Shown one piece after another: positions 1 through 11,099 of a stretch of DNA of 64,000 nt (position 1 is its first letter; every line of letters begins with the position of its first letter). A program made the position numbers and the translations under genes. The DNA lies in contig JARDYH010000004.1 in assembly GCA_029215795.1 (NCBI GenBank), forward strand, positions 221,891,517 through 221,955,516, written 5' to 3'. The notes beneath the pieces were generated by a model. The model was not told where the DNA came from. It was given only the letters and a program-made list of their open reading frames with translations, and did not search any database. This stretch comes from Anniella stebbinsi. Its lineage: Eukaryota; Chordata; Lepidosauria; Squamata; Anniellidae.

Positions 1-549
1 TTTCACCTGGCGTCGAAAGGAGTATAATGTAGGTGCCAGGTGAACTTCTCTAGGGACCAGGGTTGAGCAGCTGCCTCTTCCGTCTTTCCTGGCATGGCAG
101 GGAGGCCTTAAGTAATTGTGGGACCACAGGAGTGCATGATTGGACAGTATATCTATGTAGCCAGGCAGCTCATGAATCCCCTTAGGGAGAAGAAGAATAT
201 GAGTTGTGGGAGAGAGCAACATCCTAAGATAGCTTTGACTCTCCACATCATACAGTTTGTGTGTGCTTTCAGGCACAAATGTCAGTACATAATTCATCTG
301 AAAGAGATATGTGGAATGTTGTATATTTGATGTCGGCCAGAACACTAAAGACATGAATAATTACAGTCGGATTACCATTCCATTTGTACTTTTTTAAAAA
401 AAAGGAATAAGAAGTGGAAACTTTCCCCCCTCTAGAAGCATCTGAGATCAATTCATCACATCGAGTCAGTCTGAAGTTAAGATCTTTTCTTGTGCAATTT
501 CCACCAACAATAAATCAGGGATGGTAGAGGCCCTATTTTATTCCATAAA

Positions 550-925
550 TGTTTGTCTCCTTTCCCAATTTATGAAACATTGGTGCTCACTGGTAATATC
601 GCTAATATAAATGACTCCAGTTCAGCAGAATGCTGCCATGAAGAACCTCGGCGGTGGGCCTTCTCTGTAGTGGCACCCACCCTCTGGAAAACGCTCCCTC
701 GTGAGGTTCGGGAGGCAGAAAATGTTACATCTTTTAAATGCCTCCTGAAGACATACCTTTTTACACATGCTTTCCCTGGTTTTTAATGTAGCTCATTTTA
801 CACTGCCTTTTTAACTTTTTAATGTTTCACATTTATATTGTTATTCTTATAGTTTTTAATTGTGCACTGCCCAGAGAGCTTCAGCAGATGGGCAGTATAA
901 AGATGTAATAAAATAAATTTTAAAA
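550..925 (+). mobile_element. L2-like LINE 3' end, degraded
   Basis: A broken reading frame gives ...LWKTLPREVREAEN, followed by the tail 'cccagagagcttcagc' and an A/T-rich end. The same protein end and tail (ccgcccaatagccgaagctctctgg in the opposite sense) recur about fifteen times in the window. The clade is called L2-like only by general resemblance. Confidence 0.65.
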
Positions 926-1159
926 AAATCTATTTAGTCTTGTGTAATCCCATCAAAATGAATGGGACTCTTATCTCAGTCACTATGACAGATAAGGATA
1001 TAGCCATTGTCAATTTAACTCTTTATACTCCATGTTTTTTTCTCATGACATATGTCAAATTCTAGACTGGTAGATGCGATTGCATATATTGCAAACATAT
1101 GTGTTATCATCAAACATCACAAATAGTTGTATTTATTGGTCGTTCTGTGACCAATAGAA

Positions 1160-1490
1160 TGTCTCCAAGTAATATTATGAAAGTGGGCCTTCTCAGTAGT
1201 GGTACCTACCCTCTGGAGCAATCTCCCACAAGTGATCCAAGAGGCAGAAAGGGTGGCAAATTTCAAAAGCCTTTTCAAAACTTAGCTGTTTACAAAGGCT
1301 TTCCTTGGCCTGCAATGCTGCTGGGTTGTACTGTTTATTGTTTATGCTGTAATTTTTTTTCAAAAATATTTGTTATTTTATATTGTATTACATTAACATT
1401 TTATAAGTATTATAAGTATAAGTGTAACCCGTTTAGAGATTCGGTTGTATTATGTGGGGTATAAGTATAGTAAATGAATAATAAATATGG
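1160..1490 (+). mobile_element. L2-like LINE 3' end, degraded
   Basis: It shows the same layout as the element at 550-925: 'gtgggccttctcagtagtgg' followed by a T-rich UTR and a 'taaatgaataataaat' tail. It is more diverged, with several frameshifts. Confidence 0.55.
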
Positions 1491-1800
1491 TGTTCTAGTA
1501 ATTTCTTCATGTGTGTCTGAATGTGCTCCTTTTGTAGTGAATACTGAAATTAGAACCTCTGGTGGATTACAAGATAATGGGATAGATTTTATGGCATTGG
1601 ATAAGGGGCTGGGATAGGAGGGCTCAGATCTCAATGGTCAGTCTTTAGTCAAGAAATGGCTCTTCTTTGGGCTAATTCCTGTTGATGTAAGAGTGGGAAA
1701 GCTTTGGTTGCCCAAGAAAAGACATCTTACCTATTTTGCATCTCAAATCCTCGGGTATTTCTCCTAATGGGGCTGCTGTGTTTCCCTCTTTTCCATGTAG

Positions 1801-1958
1801 CTGAAGAACAAGTTCATGAAGAAGTTACCTCGAGACGCCGAGGCCTCCAACGTCCTGGTCGGAGAAGTAGACTTCTTGGAAGTCCCTTTCATTGCCTTCG
1901 TTCGGCTGCAGCAAGCCGTTATGCTCGGGGCTCTAACAGAAGTCCCTGTACCTACCCG
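1801..1958 (+). CDS. SLC4A4: SLC4A4 exon E1: end of cytoplasmic N-domain
   Basis: This 158 bp exon has an AG acceptor at 1799-1800 and a GT donor at 1959-1960. It encodes 52 codons plus two bases of an Arg codon, reading [16 protein letters not shown], then VLVGEVDF and [13 protein letters not shown]. It belongs to the folded cytoplasmic domain (about residues 226-278), which in SLC4 proteins packs against the membrane domain and binds regulators. The EVDFLEVPF stretch differs from human (FLDTPF) at two positions; the rest is nearly invariant. It starts in phase 0, so the preceding exon, outside the window, should end on a codon boundary. Confidence 0.97.
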
Positions 1959-2444
1959 GTAAATGAGCGCCCTCAAAGGTGTTGCTATGTTATTTAAATC
2001 AAAAGAAGAGGGGAAGAAGCTGTATTCAAATTTAAAACAACCCGTTTAGTAAGCCAAGCAGAAGTCTCATTGTTTTCAATACCGATCTTGTGGGTAACTT
2101 CCTTTTGGGAACTTTATGTTATTGGGAGGATTGGCGGAAATGGGGTAACGGATCTCTTCCAATATCTGGAAACCGTTGTAGTATCAACTAATTGTTCTGT
2201 CCTCTAATGCAGCCTTCCCTGACCAAGTGCCCTTCAGAGATGTTGAATGACAACTTGCATCTACTCCTAATCATGTCATCTGAACACATCAGGTGTTGTT
2301 GGGTTATTGGAGGGTTGTTTCCTCCTCCAAAAAGCCAGGTTCGGAAGACACAAGCTGGAGAATTAGGCAAATGGCACTTGGCATGCACTTCTGCTTAAAC
2401 AAGTTGACTTGTTTTAAGTCACAGTGATTGTGCAAACCACACAT

Positions 2445-2673
2445 TGGCTCAATTCAGATGACACGATAGTCAATGGTGGGTTGACTAACCCTAACCCTCA
2501 CGCTAACCCTAGGGGGTACTCCCCACACAACATGGTAATAAATAATCAACTGTGGTGTGGATGAGGATCAGCGCTGAGTTGACTATGGCAGCATTCGGAT
2601 GACACAGTAGTCAAAACAACTAATGATTGTTTCCCCCACACCAGTTGTTTATTGTCTCGTCCGAATTGAACCA
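2445..2673. mobile_element. Foldback DNA transposon, TGGCTCAATTC ends, copy 1
   Basis: A ~228 bp element whose ends are inverted repeats (tggctcaattcagatgac / gtccgaattgaacca). It is nearly identical to the copy at 46577-46798. The interior carries a short run of telomere-like CCCTAA units that the other copy has partly lost. A clear target duplication was not found. Confidence 0.75.
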
Positions 2674-2692
2674 CTCTCTCTCATGTCGCTAT

Positions 2693-2882
2693 GGGCTTGT
2701 TCAGACAACATGCTAAGCCATGGTTAGGCTGCTAGCCCTTTTGCAGCAAATGGCTAGTGAGCATGTTTAAACCATGGTTATGTAGCCCCTGCGGTTAGGA
2801 ATGGTTCACACCACATGCTAAGCCATAATGTTTAGCTCAAAATGCTTAGCCACTGTGGCTTAGCATGTCATCTGAACAGGGT
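2693..2882. mobile_element. Foldback DNA transposon, GGGCYTGTTCAGA ends, copy 1
   Basis: A ~190 bp nonautonomous element with inverted ends gggcttgttcaga / tctgaacagggtc. Internal motifs aagccatggttagg and ccataatgttta are themselves partly self-complementary. Related copies lie at 9341-9555 and 23950-24140. Target duplication unclear. Confidence 0.7.
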
Positions 2883-2956
2883 CAGTGGATATTTGGAAGA
2901 AAGGTTATGCTCACCGCTTTCTGGCATCTAAGAGGTTTGTGCTCCAGAATCTGCTA

Positions 2957-3092
2957 CAGCAGAATTCTCCAACCTGGTATCCTCTAGGTATTTTGGACTG
3001 CAACTTCCCACCCTCCTGCAAACTGCCAGGCTGGGTGGGGATGATAGCTTTTGTAATCCAAATACATATGGAGAGCACCAGGTTGGGTAAGG
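2957..3092. mobile_element. Foldback MITE, CCAACCTGGT family
   Basis: Inverted ends (ccaacctggtatcctcta / gagcaccaggttgggt) flank a centre of the form 'tttggactgcaac'. The same family recurs at 7447, 16340, 21778, 25381, 30849, 50159 and 53088. Confidence 0.65.
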
Positions 3093-3129
3093 ATCGAGGT
3101 GATGCTAAGGTGTTCTTGGATGGTGCATT

Positions 3130-3290
3130 TTTTAAAAACTGATCCCTATACCAAATGTGGATAAATGTCTTGCATTTTATTAGTTTAGCCTAATTTATAT
3201 TTGCACTGCAGTTTTATTAGTGTAAACTGCATGACAGGCAGTATAAAATATTTTACAATAGATAAAGATAAATAAATAAATGAATATTTT
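3130..3290 (+). mobile_element. LINE 3' tail fragment
   Basis: A T-rich segment ending 'gcagtataaaatatt' and a TAAA-type tail (ataaataaataaatg), like the other L2-like 3' ends. Confidence 0.4.
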
Positions 3291-3601
3291 ATTACTGTAC
3301 TAGATGAACTGATACTACAAGAGCAGACTCCTCATTGATGAGAGACAGGGCCTGCACTCCAGATTCTGTGCCGCTAACAGAAATTTTGTCTCTCCTCCAT
3401 CATGGGTGTCTGCTGCTTTCACGATAAATTATGCAAATAATAAAAATGTCAATTGCACAATGCATTCTGATAACAACATGTGGATTTGGTGCTGATTGGT
3501 AATAGAACTGCTGCTTTCTGTGCCTCCGTTAAAGGTCACAGCCTGGATTCAAAACTCTTGCAACTAATGTTGTTGCACTCATGTCTTTATGGGCATCTGG
3601 T

Positions 3602-3835
3602 TAAGAATACAAGAAATACCATGATGGATCAGGCCAACGGTCCATCCAGTCCAACACTCTGTTCACACAGTGGCCAATCAGCTGTCGACCAGGAACCCTA
3701 AGCAGGATATGGGTGCAACAGCACTCTTCTTCCCACATTCCCCAGCAACTGGTGTACATAAACTTACTGCCTGTGATACTGGATGTAGCACATAGCCATC
3801 AGGACTAGTAGCCATTGATAGCTTTCTCCCCCAGG
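3602..3835 (-). mobile_element. CR1-like LINE 3' end
   Basis: Minus-strand copy with the stretch 'gtccaacactctgttcaca', 'ccccagcaactggtgtaca' and 'gatgtagcacatagccatc', shared with copies at 19855, 40715 and 41308. Confidence 0.7.
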
Positions 3836-3839
3836 AATT

Positions 3840-3962
3840 TGACTGGCATCTCCAGTTAAAACCATCAGGTAGCAGTTGATGTGATGTAAGGCATTTCTGC
3901 CTGGGATTGTGCCTGGAAAATCATTGCTTGTCAAACTAGACAATACTGGGTTAGATGCCCTC
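3840..3962 (+). mobile_element. tRNA-derived SINE fragment (Sauria type)
   Basis: It contains 'catctccagttaaaac', 'tctgcctgggat' and 'agacaatactgggttag', the middle and 3' part of the SINE seen complete at 12296-12495. The tRNA-like head is missing. Confidence 0.65.
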
Positions 3963-4892
3963 CCCCCATTCACATATTGAATGAAAACAGAAGGGGGTCC
4001 GCAAGAGCAATCCCCTGGCACATTCTTTCAGCGTGTGTGTTGGGGGCGGATGTGAACTGTTATTTCCTCTCTTTCTCTCTTTCTCCCCACTCCAGCATGA
4101 GAACACTTTCTTTGTTTTCCACTAACCATTTCCCACTAGCATTTTGTGGTAATGTCGGTTCGGAACACACTGCAAATTTCTTGTCAGCTTGGATTTCAAT
4201 CCAAGTCAGAGAAGAATTCAGGAGTTTCTAACTCTCGCCTCTCCTTTGAAACTAGCGTGAGCAAATCGCTACAACTCATTTCTGGGCCCTAGCCCGATAA
4301 ACCTTTCCAGCATCTCTAGAAAGTGTCCTTCAACATTGGACACATCTTTGGAGAAATTATTTGTTTTAGCAACTGCTATTTATTTTATAGCAAAAGTCCA
4401 TATTATTTATTTTCTGAATGTGTTTATATACCATCATGCACATTGTCTGGATCATTTAAATGTCAGGAAACAGTAGGCAATTCTTTCCAGCCCTGAGGCC
4501 ACAGGTGTGCTTCTTCTTGTGGGATGGTGCCTGGTGTCACCATCTTATTTTTCTCTTCTTCCTGCAGTTACCCATGTCTGGCAGGTGCTCATTCCCTGAA
4601 CGAATTGCTTTTCTCAGTACATACACCTGTGCGTGTGTGTGTGTAAGATCTGTAGCAAAATCTTTAGACAGGCTCTCTGTGGCATTAGCACTTTGGGGGA
4701 CTAGTTACATGAAATATGCTGAACACCTTTACTGCAATAATTCGCTGAACTGCAGTCTTTAAACCCCCAAATTCTGGCTAAAAAGAATTTAGGTTGATTG
4801 AAATCAACTCAACTCAAATTAAATTTAAAGGCCAGTTTACATTGTGCACAATCCTATACATGGTTGCTCAGAAACAAACCTTATTCTGTTGA

Positions 4893-5265
4893 ATTGGGCT
4901 TATTTATTTATTTATTGCCTTTTTATACCGCCCAATAGCCGAAGCTCTCTGGTCGGTTTACAAGGATTAAAACCATGAAAACTGTTCAAAATCTAAAACA
5001 ACAACAGTATAAAATAAAAATACAATATAAGAACATAAGCAGGATAAAACCAGGCAGCAATGCAAAAGTTAATACCAATTCAAAATACAGATTTAAAACA
5101 GCAAAGTTAAAAAATTAAACTGATAAAACTGTTAAAAAACGGAGAAAATAAAAAGGTCTTCATCTGGCGTCTAAAAGAGTATAATGTAGGTGCCAGGCGA
5201 ACCTCTCTAGGGAGCTTGTTCCCACAGCTGGGGTGCCACAGCAGAGAAGGCTTTCCTCTTGCTCT
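4893..5265 (-). mobile_element. L2-like LINE 3' end, minus strand
   Basis: It begins at a TTTA repeat tail and 'ataccgcccaatagccga', then an A-rich UTR, then the codons for LPREVRLAPTLYSFRRQ on the minus strand. The frame is interrupted. Confidence 0.75.
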
Positions 5266-6279
5266 CAGATAAGTGTACATAGGATTGCAGACTTCAAGAA
5301 ACTCCTTATGGTGGTTTAAAAAAATAAATGCTGGTTTTGTTGGTTGATTTATTTGTCTTTTCCTTCTTACTGTCTTAGTCTTATTGACGATTCTGTTATA
5401 TTTGATACTATTTTTGTTCTGTGCCTTGACAAATGTTATATACAAAGACAAGCAATGTGTTTTCTACATAAATAAAACAAAATCCCCTATGTTTGAACAC
5501 TGCCCATATCTTCTGTCACTGTTAGCTGAATAGCTCAAGAATTGATGGAATAATTGGTGTTCTCTTAACCTTGATGACATTGCTGAGAACATTAGGAGTG
5601 GCCAGGTAGTCATCAGACATGGCCTGTAAAATAACTTCTATCAATATTATAATAGAGATTTTCAAAAGCATGAAAGTGAACTCATACTGTAATGTACAAC
5701 AGTAAAAGAGAGACGCAACTGATCATGTCCTATGCATGTATTAGTACATCTGCTCTCTAACCATGACACAATATGCGCCTAGATCCTGAAACATTGGGTC
5801 AGATCCAGATCATACTTAGAGTAGACCCATAGAAATCAACATCATAAATGTAAATGTTAGTTGTGAGTAACTTAAATCCCATGTCTGAATCTAGCCCACT
5901 GTGTGGAGGACAGAATCTCCCCAGTTTTGTAATGTTTAACTTTTTCTGGATCGTGTCCATTGTGTCTTGGTATTCCTCATTGGGAGTTTTGAAATACTAT
6001 GTACTTCTGGGAAAGGAAATCTTCTTTGTACAATTTGTTGCTATGCACCCAGAAAGTGGGCACTTACATCTTTCAAATGTTAATGATACATAAGCTCTCC
6101 TAAAAATGCTGCTGGTGTGAATTTTATGGATCTCCATGCTACATTGCCCTTATCTAGTTAGTACAGATTTTACTGAGCGTATTATGTCTTTATTTTTTTA
6201 AAGTGACATTTTGAATCATAACAATATTTGTTTGTTTGTTTCTCTCTCTTTCTTCCCCCCTCACAACCTTTGGAGTCAG

Positions 6280-6367
6280 GTTTCTCTTCATTTTGCTGGG
6301 TCCCAAAGGCAAAGCTAAATCGTACCATGAGATTGGCCGCGCCATTGCCACATTGATGTCGGATGAG
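6280..6367 (+). CDS. SLC4A4: SLC4A4 exon E2: N-domain, contains R298 equivalent
   Basis: This 88 bp exon lies between AG (6278-6279) and GT (6368-6369). Its first base completes the Arg codon split with E1. The product [29 protein letters not shown] is the core beta-strand/helix segment of the SLC4 cytoplasmic domain. The Arg in HEIGRAI aligns with human R298, where R298S causes proximal renal tubular acidosis. The acceptor is preceded by a long T/C-rich tract. Confidence 0.97.
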
Positions 6368-6854
6368 GTAATCTCCGTTCCACGTTGATGAGTGCAGTCA
6401 ATGAGCTTATTTTGCATCAGCTTGGATGGGAGGCATAAAGAGCCGATTTTGCAGCACTTCCAGAAAATGTTCAGGACAGGGTTCCGGGACTCCCCAGGGA
6501 TGTTGTGGCAAGAGCGAGTTTGCCATTCGGTGACAAGGAACTGCAGTGAATCTCGACCCTCTCAGTTCCAAAGTGCAGTGACGGTGATGGTTCTGTGTCT
6601 TTGAATACAGATTGCCTCAAGTGGAAGGATTGGGTGGTTACTTTCAGTGGGGAAGTGCTTGTTAAGAGGTTGTTGCCCAATCTTTACTCTGCCTATTGGC
6701 CCCTTCCAAATTCCTCTCCCATCACTTTATATTTCACTGGTTGCAGCAACCAAAAATTAGCCCACCTGGGGTGATGGAGAATGTCCCTGGGGAAGGGCTA
6801 TGGGGGAAAGCGGAAGCTGGAAGAAGGGTTCAGTACTCCTGTCCCACTTACTAT

Positions 6855-7077
6855 GGCCTCATCTACACCAAGCAGGATATTGCACTGTGAAAGCAGTATG
6901 AAAGTGGTGTATAAGAGGCAGGAGCCGCACTACTGCTTTATAGCGGTATTGAAGTGCACTGACGACTGTTGGGGCCCGTTGAAACATACCATATCCCGCT
7001 ATATCCTGCTTGGTGTGGCTCCTGCCTTTTATATACCGCTTTCATACCGCTATATCCTGCTTGGTGTAGATGAGGCC
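6855..7077. mobile_element. Foldback DNA transposon, GGCCTCATCTACACC ends
   Basis: The ends ggcctcatctacacc and ggtgtagatgaggcc are perfect 15-bp inverted repeats. Inside, 'aagcaggatat' and 'ggcaggagcc' recur in inverted order, so most of the 223 bp can fold back. The end pattern resembles the GGCC family at 15108 and elsewhere. Confidence 0.75.
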
Positions 7078-7204
7078 TTGGTCTTATCTGAAAATGCCTC
7101 ACTTGCACTTTTAGTGGTGCGCTGTGTTTCAAGATATGGCTCTTCTGCTGTCTCGTTAAGGATTCATCTATAATCTTAGGTGTATGTTCGAATTTGTTTT
7201 TTTT

Positions 7205-7275
7205 AAATTATTTATTTATTTATTACCTTTCTATATTGCCCAATAGCCGAAACTCTCTGGGTGGTTCACAAAATT
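7205..7275 (-). mobile_element. L2-like LINE 3' tail fragment
   Basis: A TTTA tail followed by 'gcccaatagccgaaactctc', the terminal signature of the family at 4893-5265; only the last ~70 bp remain. Confidence 0.65.
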
Positions 7276-7446
7276 TGTGAATTTGCACTGAGAGTCATTG
7301 GACAGCCCCCAAGAAGGCACTCCTAATTGCATGCGATGTTCCAGCTTGAGGTGCGGATGGGATTGCCAAGAAGGCCTCCTCAGTCAGCTTGAGAAATTGG
7401 GACTTAAGGGAAAAACCTTTAGGGCCCGGGTAGAGAAGGTGTGGCC

Positions 7447-7542
7447 TTCCAGAGGTTGTTGGATTCTCTGACCATTGGCTATGTTGGCTGGGAGTGGCAG
7501 GAGTTGCATTCCAATATCTGGAGGGCTGCATACTCCCCGCCA
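7447..7542. mobile_element. Foldback MITE, CCAACCTGGT family, partial
   Basis: It carries 'tctgaccattggctatgttg' and 'atatctggagggctgcat', the middle and right arm of the family at 16340-16465. The left end is degraded. Confidence 0.55.
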
Positions 7543-7604
7543 CTGCTTTAAGGGAAAAGCCGGTTGGCTGGTGGCGCTTTGGCTCCTGCTCCTATTCCAT
7601 AACT

Positions 7605-7735
7605 TGTTGGTAGAGGCACCATAGCTCACTGGCGGAGCACGTGCTCTGCGTATAGGTTCAGTCCTTGGCATTTCCAGGTAAAAGGATTTTGTAGCAGCTG
7701 ATATGAAATACCTCTTCCTGTAATATGTGGAGTGC
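7605..7735 (+). mobile_element. tRNA-derived SINE, partial (Sauria type)
   Basis: It contains a decayed A box (tagctcactggcggag), B box (ggttcagtccttgg) and 'tttccaggtaaaagga'. It lies about 130 bp upstream of exon E3. Confidence 0.65.
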
Positions 7736-7862
7736 TGCTGCCAGTCAAAGAGAAAGCCCTTGGTTACACGTACACTCTGACCTGGTATGAGGCACCTTCC
7801 TTCATACCTGTAGAAAGATGTGGCGAATGGCACCCTCTCTTTTCCCTCCCCCGCCTTTGCAG

Positions 7863-8017
7863 GTGTTCCACGACATTGCCTACAAAGCCAAAGACAGGCA
7901 GGATCTGATCGCTGGAATCGATGAGTTCTTGGATGAAGTCATTGTGCTTCCCCCTGGGGAGTGGGACCCTGCCATCAGGATAGAACCCCCCAAATCCCTT
8001 CCTTCGTCTGACAAAAG
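7863..8017 (+). CDS. SLC4A4: SLC4A4 exon E3: N-domain C-terminal part
   Basis: This 155 bp exon lies between AG (7861-7862) and GT (8018-8019). It starts [15 protein letters not shown] and continues through [19 protein letters not shown] to SLPSSDK plus a split Arg codon. The [17 protein letters not shown] block is an SLC4-family hallmark that closes the folded N-domain before the flexible linker. A Q replaces the human E in KDREDL. About residues 308-359. Confidence 0.97.
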
Positions 8018-8404
8018 GTAACAGAGTTGCATGCGGCGTGTGCCTTCCGGCAGCAGGAGAAGGCCACATCACTGGCTGGAGATGCTGCTGAAGGGAACGT
8101 TTAGAAACCAGCTGGTCAAACTCTCCACTGCTGGCTTTAGGAAAGGCAGATTTATTGGACTGAACTTCTAAGCCAGGGGCCAGAAACTGGCAGCCAGCAG
8201 ATACGATCTGGCCTGTGGTCCCAGTGATTGTGTTCAGGATGCTCCTTGCCCTTTTCAAATATTGCTGCTGCCCTGCTGGCCGAAATACAAAAGATTAAAC
8301 TGGAAAGAGAGGAGAGGGGCACTTGTAAGGAATCAAACCCTTGGTTACCGATCAGCTCACTGCTTGGTACTAGATCGGTTCACCATTGGCTAAGTTAGGG
8401 TACT

Positions 8405-8715
8405 TGAAAGGTTGTCACACACAGGAGGGTCAGGATCTCTTCTTGATCAACCCAGAATGCAGGATACGGAATAATGGGCTCAAGTTACAGGAAGCCAGAT
8501 TTTGGCTGGACATCAGGAAAAACTTCCTGACTGTTAGAGCAATATGACAATGGAACCCATGACCTAGGGAGATCGTGGGCTCTCCCACATTAGAGACATT
8601 CAGGAGGCAGCTGGACAACCATCTGTCAGGGATGCTTTAAGGTGGATTCCTGGATTGAGCAGGGGGTTGGACTCGATGGCCTTATAGGCCCCTTCCAACT
8701 CTACTATTCTATGAA
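8405..8715 (+). mobile_element. CR1 LINE 3' end
   Basis: A plus-strand copy running through 'acatcaggaaaaacttcctg', 'ggttggactcgatggcctt' and the diagnostic end 'caactctactattctatga'. The 8-bp ATTCTATG tail is typical of CR1. Confidence 0.88.
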
Positions 8716-9340
8716 CACTTCTGTTCTGTGAACACATATAAATGTACAAAAGCCCACATTTCTCCCCAAAAGGATGAGCTGGATGTTTTCCCTCCTTTTG
8801 GAATGTTATCAAGGTGTACTAGATAGCAAACGAACCCTGCGCCAGTTAATTGTCTCACCCCACCTGCTTATGCCTTCAGGTTTTTTTTTTTTTTTAGGTA
8901 TTGTATACGTATTTAATTTAATGTGCATTTGCCCACTTTTTTTTATATCAAAAGCACAATCAGTTGGATAATAGTTGAAAAATGGCTCTGGTCAAGCCAG
9001 ATGCAGCAGAGCATAGCTGGCTCCTTCTGCAGAACCCAGGACCAGTTTCCCCTGAACTTGATCTGGGAGAGAAGAATGTCTGGATAAAAACCAGTGATTG
9101 TGCTTCCAAGGCAGACTTGCACTCAAATGTATATACGGCTGTTATGCACCCTGTTGATTGCTGACCCTGTTCTGAGCTGAATGCATGTATAGCTAAGCTT
9201 TTCTTGTAGCAATTGCAAAACTTTTCTGCAAACAATACAGGCAAAAGGGAACGATGACAGGGAAACCTAGAGTAGAGCTCCCTCAGAGATCACACTTATT
9301 CCATGCTCAAACCTTCCAAGAAAGGCCCTTGGTTGACAGT

Positions 9341-9555
9341 GGGCCTGTTCAGACAGCGTGCTAACCCATGGTTAGGCCGTTAACCCTTTTGTAGCAAATG
9401 GTTAGTGAGCGCGTTTAAAGTGTGGTTATCTAGCCACCATGGTTAGAAATGGTTCACACGACACACGAAGTCATGTTTCACATGGCATGCTAAGCCATAA
9501 TGTTTAGCTCGAAATGCTTAACCCCTGTGGTTTAGTATGCTGTCTGAACAGGGCC
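9341..9555. mobile_element. Foldback DNA transposon, GGGCYTGTTCAGA ends, copy 2
   Basis: Ends gggcctgttcagac / gtctgaacagggcc are inverted. The interior matches the 2693 copy, with the 'ccatggttag' and 'ccataatgtttagctc' motifs. The target duplication could not be settled. Confidence 0.75.
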
Positions 9556-9654
9556 ATGCTGTAGTAAGACACATGCTGGGTTCAAACTTAACTGCAGTTC
9601 TCCTCGTGAGCAGGGATGGTCATCATGGCTGGGCAGTGCTCATGGGGAGGTACT

Positions 9655-10158
9655 TCAAGAAGGATGCAGTCAATCTGGAGCATGTTCAGCAGAGGGCAAC
9701 GAGATGATTAGGGGTCTGGAAACAAAGCCCTATGAGGAGAGACTGAAAGAACTGGGCATGTTTAGCCTGGAGAAGAGAAGATTGAGGGGAGACATGATAG
9801 CACTCTTCAAATACTTGAAAGGTTGTCACACAGAGGAGGGCCAGGATCTCTTTTTGATCATCCCAGACTGCAGGACAGGAATAATGGGCTCAAGTTACAG
9901 GAAGCCTCAAGTTACAGGAAGCTGGACATCAGGAAAAACTTCCTGACTGTTAGAGCAGGACGACAGTGGAACCAATGACATAGGGAGGTCGTGGGCTCTT
10001 CCACACTAGAGGCCTTCAAGATGCAGCTGGTCAGCCATCTGGCATTGATGTTTTAAGATGGATTCCTGCATTCAACAGGGGGTTGGACTCGATGGCTTTA
10101 TAGGCCCCTTCCAACTCTACTGTTCTATGAATCTTTGAATCTATGATTCTCTGATTCC
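9655..10158 (+). mobile_element. CR1 LINE 3' end with partial reading frame
   Basis: A longer CR1 copy (~500 bp). A remnant frame reads MIRGLETKPYEERLKEL, MFSLEKRRLRGDM and FKYLKGCHTEEG, the C-terminal end of the CR1 polyprotein. It ends in 'ctactgttctatgaatc' with repeated 8-bp tail units. A 16-bp duplication (caagttacaggaagc) occurs near 9891-9920. Confidence 0.88.
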
Positions 10159-10389
10159 ATTTGGAGAGTGTTAGCCATCTTCTTCTTATGTAGCCATGAA
10201 AAGATTTGTGTGAAGTTTCAGAACCATAGGCTCCTTTACCTTCCACTGAGCTGCTAAACGGAGTCCTTGTTTACTGTTCTTTTGTTGCCCAAACTTTCGT
10301 AATATGGACTACTATGTTACTGTTTATAGACAGACAAATCATATGTTTTATTATTGCCAGATGTAAGGGGATGGTAATGTTTTACTTTA

Positions 10390-10835
10390 TACTGGTGACT
10401 AGAGATGTATGTGAAATTAGTTTCAGTTCATTTTGGATCAGGATTTACGCAGCTTGCACCTTCCTGACCAAATGCGGACTTAGACGCAATCTGTGGTCTT
10501 TCCGACCTTGCAGTGTGACTCGCGGACCAAGATGATGATGATGATGATGATGCTTTGGACAGCATGCATACATTTGAAAAAATGAGCATGAAAGAATGTG
10601 GAGTTTTGAAAATTATGCACAAATATGCTTCAGTAAATGGAAGAAGAATGCATAGATTTCAAACATCTGCACAATTGGAAAAATACCCATGAAAATACAG
10701 TGAGATTTTCACGTGGAAAAAATAAAAATAAATCAAAGCTCACAATCTGATACAGACTTGAGTTGGAATGAGCTTCAAGATGAAATTTGGAGAATTTCAA
10801 CGAGCTCAAGTATTGGGGATTCACACATCCCTAGT
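10390..10835. mobile_element. Possible nonautonomous DNA transposon
   Basis: The segment starts 'ctagagatgtatgtgaa' and ends 'ttcacacatccctagt', an imperfect inverted pair about 440 bp apart. The interior is A-rich with a GAT microsatellite at 10531-10552. No target duplication was established. Confidence 0.4.
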
Positions 10836-10939
10836 GATGGGTGTTCTGCTGGCATTGCATATTGGCATATATGGTAGCCTATTATACTTTTACCCAGTGT
10901 GATTGCCCATTTGAATTGTCATTCTTTCTTTCTGAACAG

Positions 10940-11053
10940 GAAAAACATGTATTCAGGTACTGAGAATGTACAGATGAACGGAGACACTCCTCATGAAGGG
11001 GGCAACGGAGGTGGCGGACATGGGGACTGTGAGGAATTGCAACGAACTGGCAG
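10940..11053 (+). CDS. SLC4A4: SLC4A4 exon E4: linker before TM1, glycine-rich
   Basis: This 114 bp exon lies between AG (10938-10939) and GT (11054-11055). It encodes [15 protein letters not shown], a Gly/His-rich stretch and CEELQRTG. This is the short cytoplasmic linker to the membrane domain (about residues 360-397). Its length equals the human segment; the Gly/His-rich part is the most variable region among species. The short length, compared with the long Gly-rich linker of SLC4A5, supports SLC4A4. Confidence 0.96.
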
Positions 11054-11099
11054 GTAAGAGAGAAAAGGATGTGTCTTAAGAAGGGACATTTTGCTAGAT

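Larger units (their letters stand above)
1..1800. other. Upstream intron of SLC4A4 with LINE fragments
   Basis: No exon is visible before E1. Positions 1-55 match the minus-strand L2-like LINE seen again at 5157-5215. Positions 550-925 and 1160-1490 are two diverged plus-strand 3' ends of the same kind. The remainder is AT-rich intron in which I see nothing further. Confidence 0.6.

Noticed and set aside
2480..2520. Interstitial telomere tract
   Set aside because: Only a few CCCTAA-like units, imperfect and inside a transposon copy; not a true telomeric array.
7384..8258. Minus-strand frames of 149 and 164 codons over exon E3
   Set aside because: They are antisense to a conserved coding exon and flanking MITE/SINE sequence, with no recognisable protein features.
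10531..10552. Regulatory GAT repeat
   Set aside because: A simple GAT microsatellite with no conserved context.
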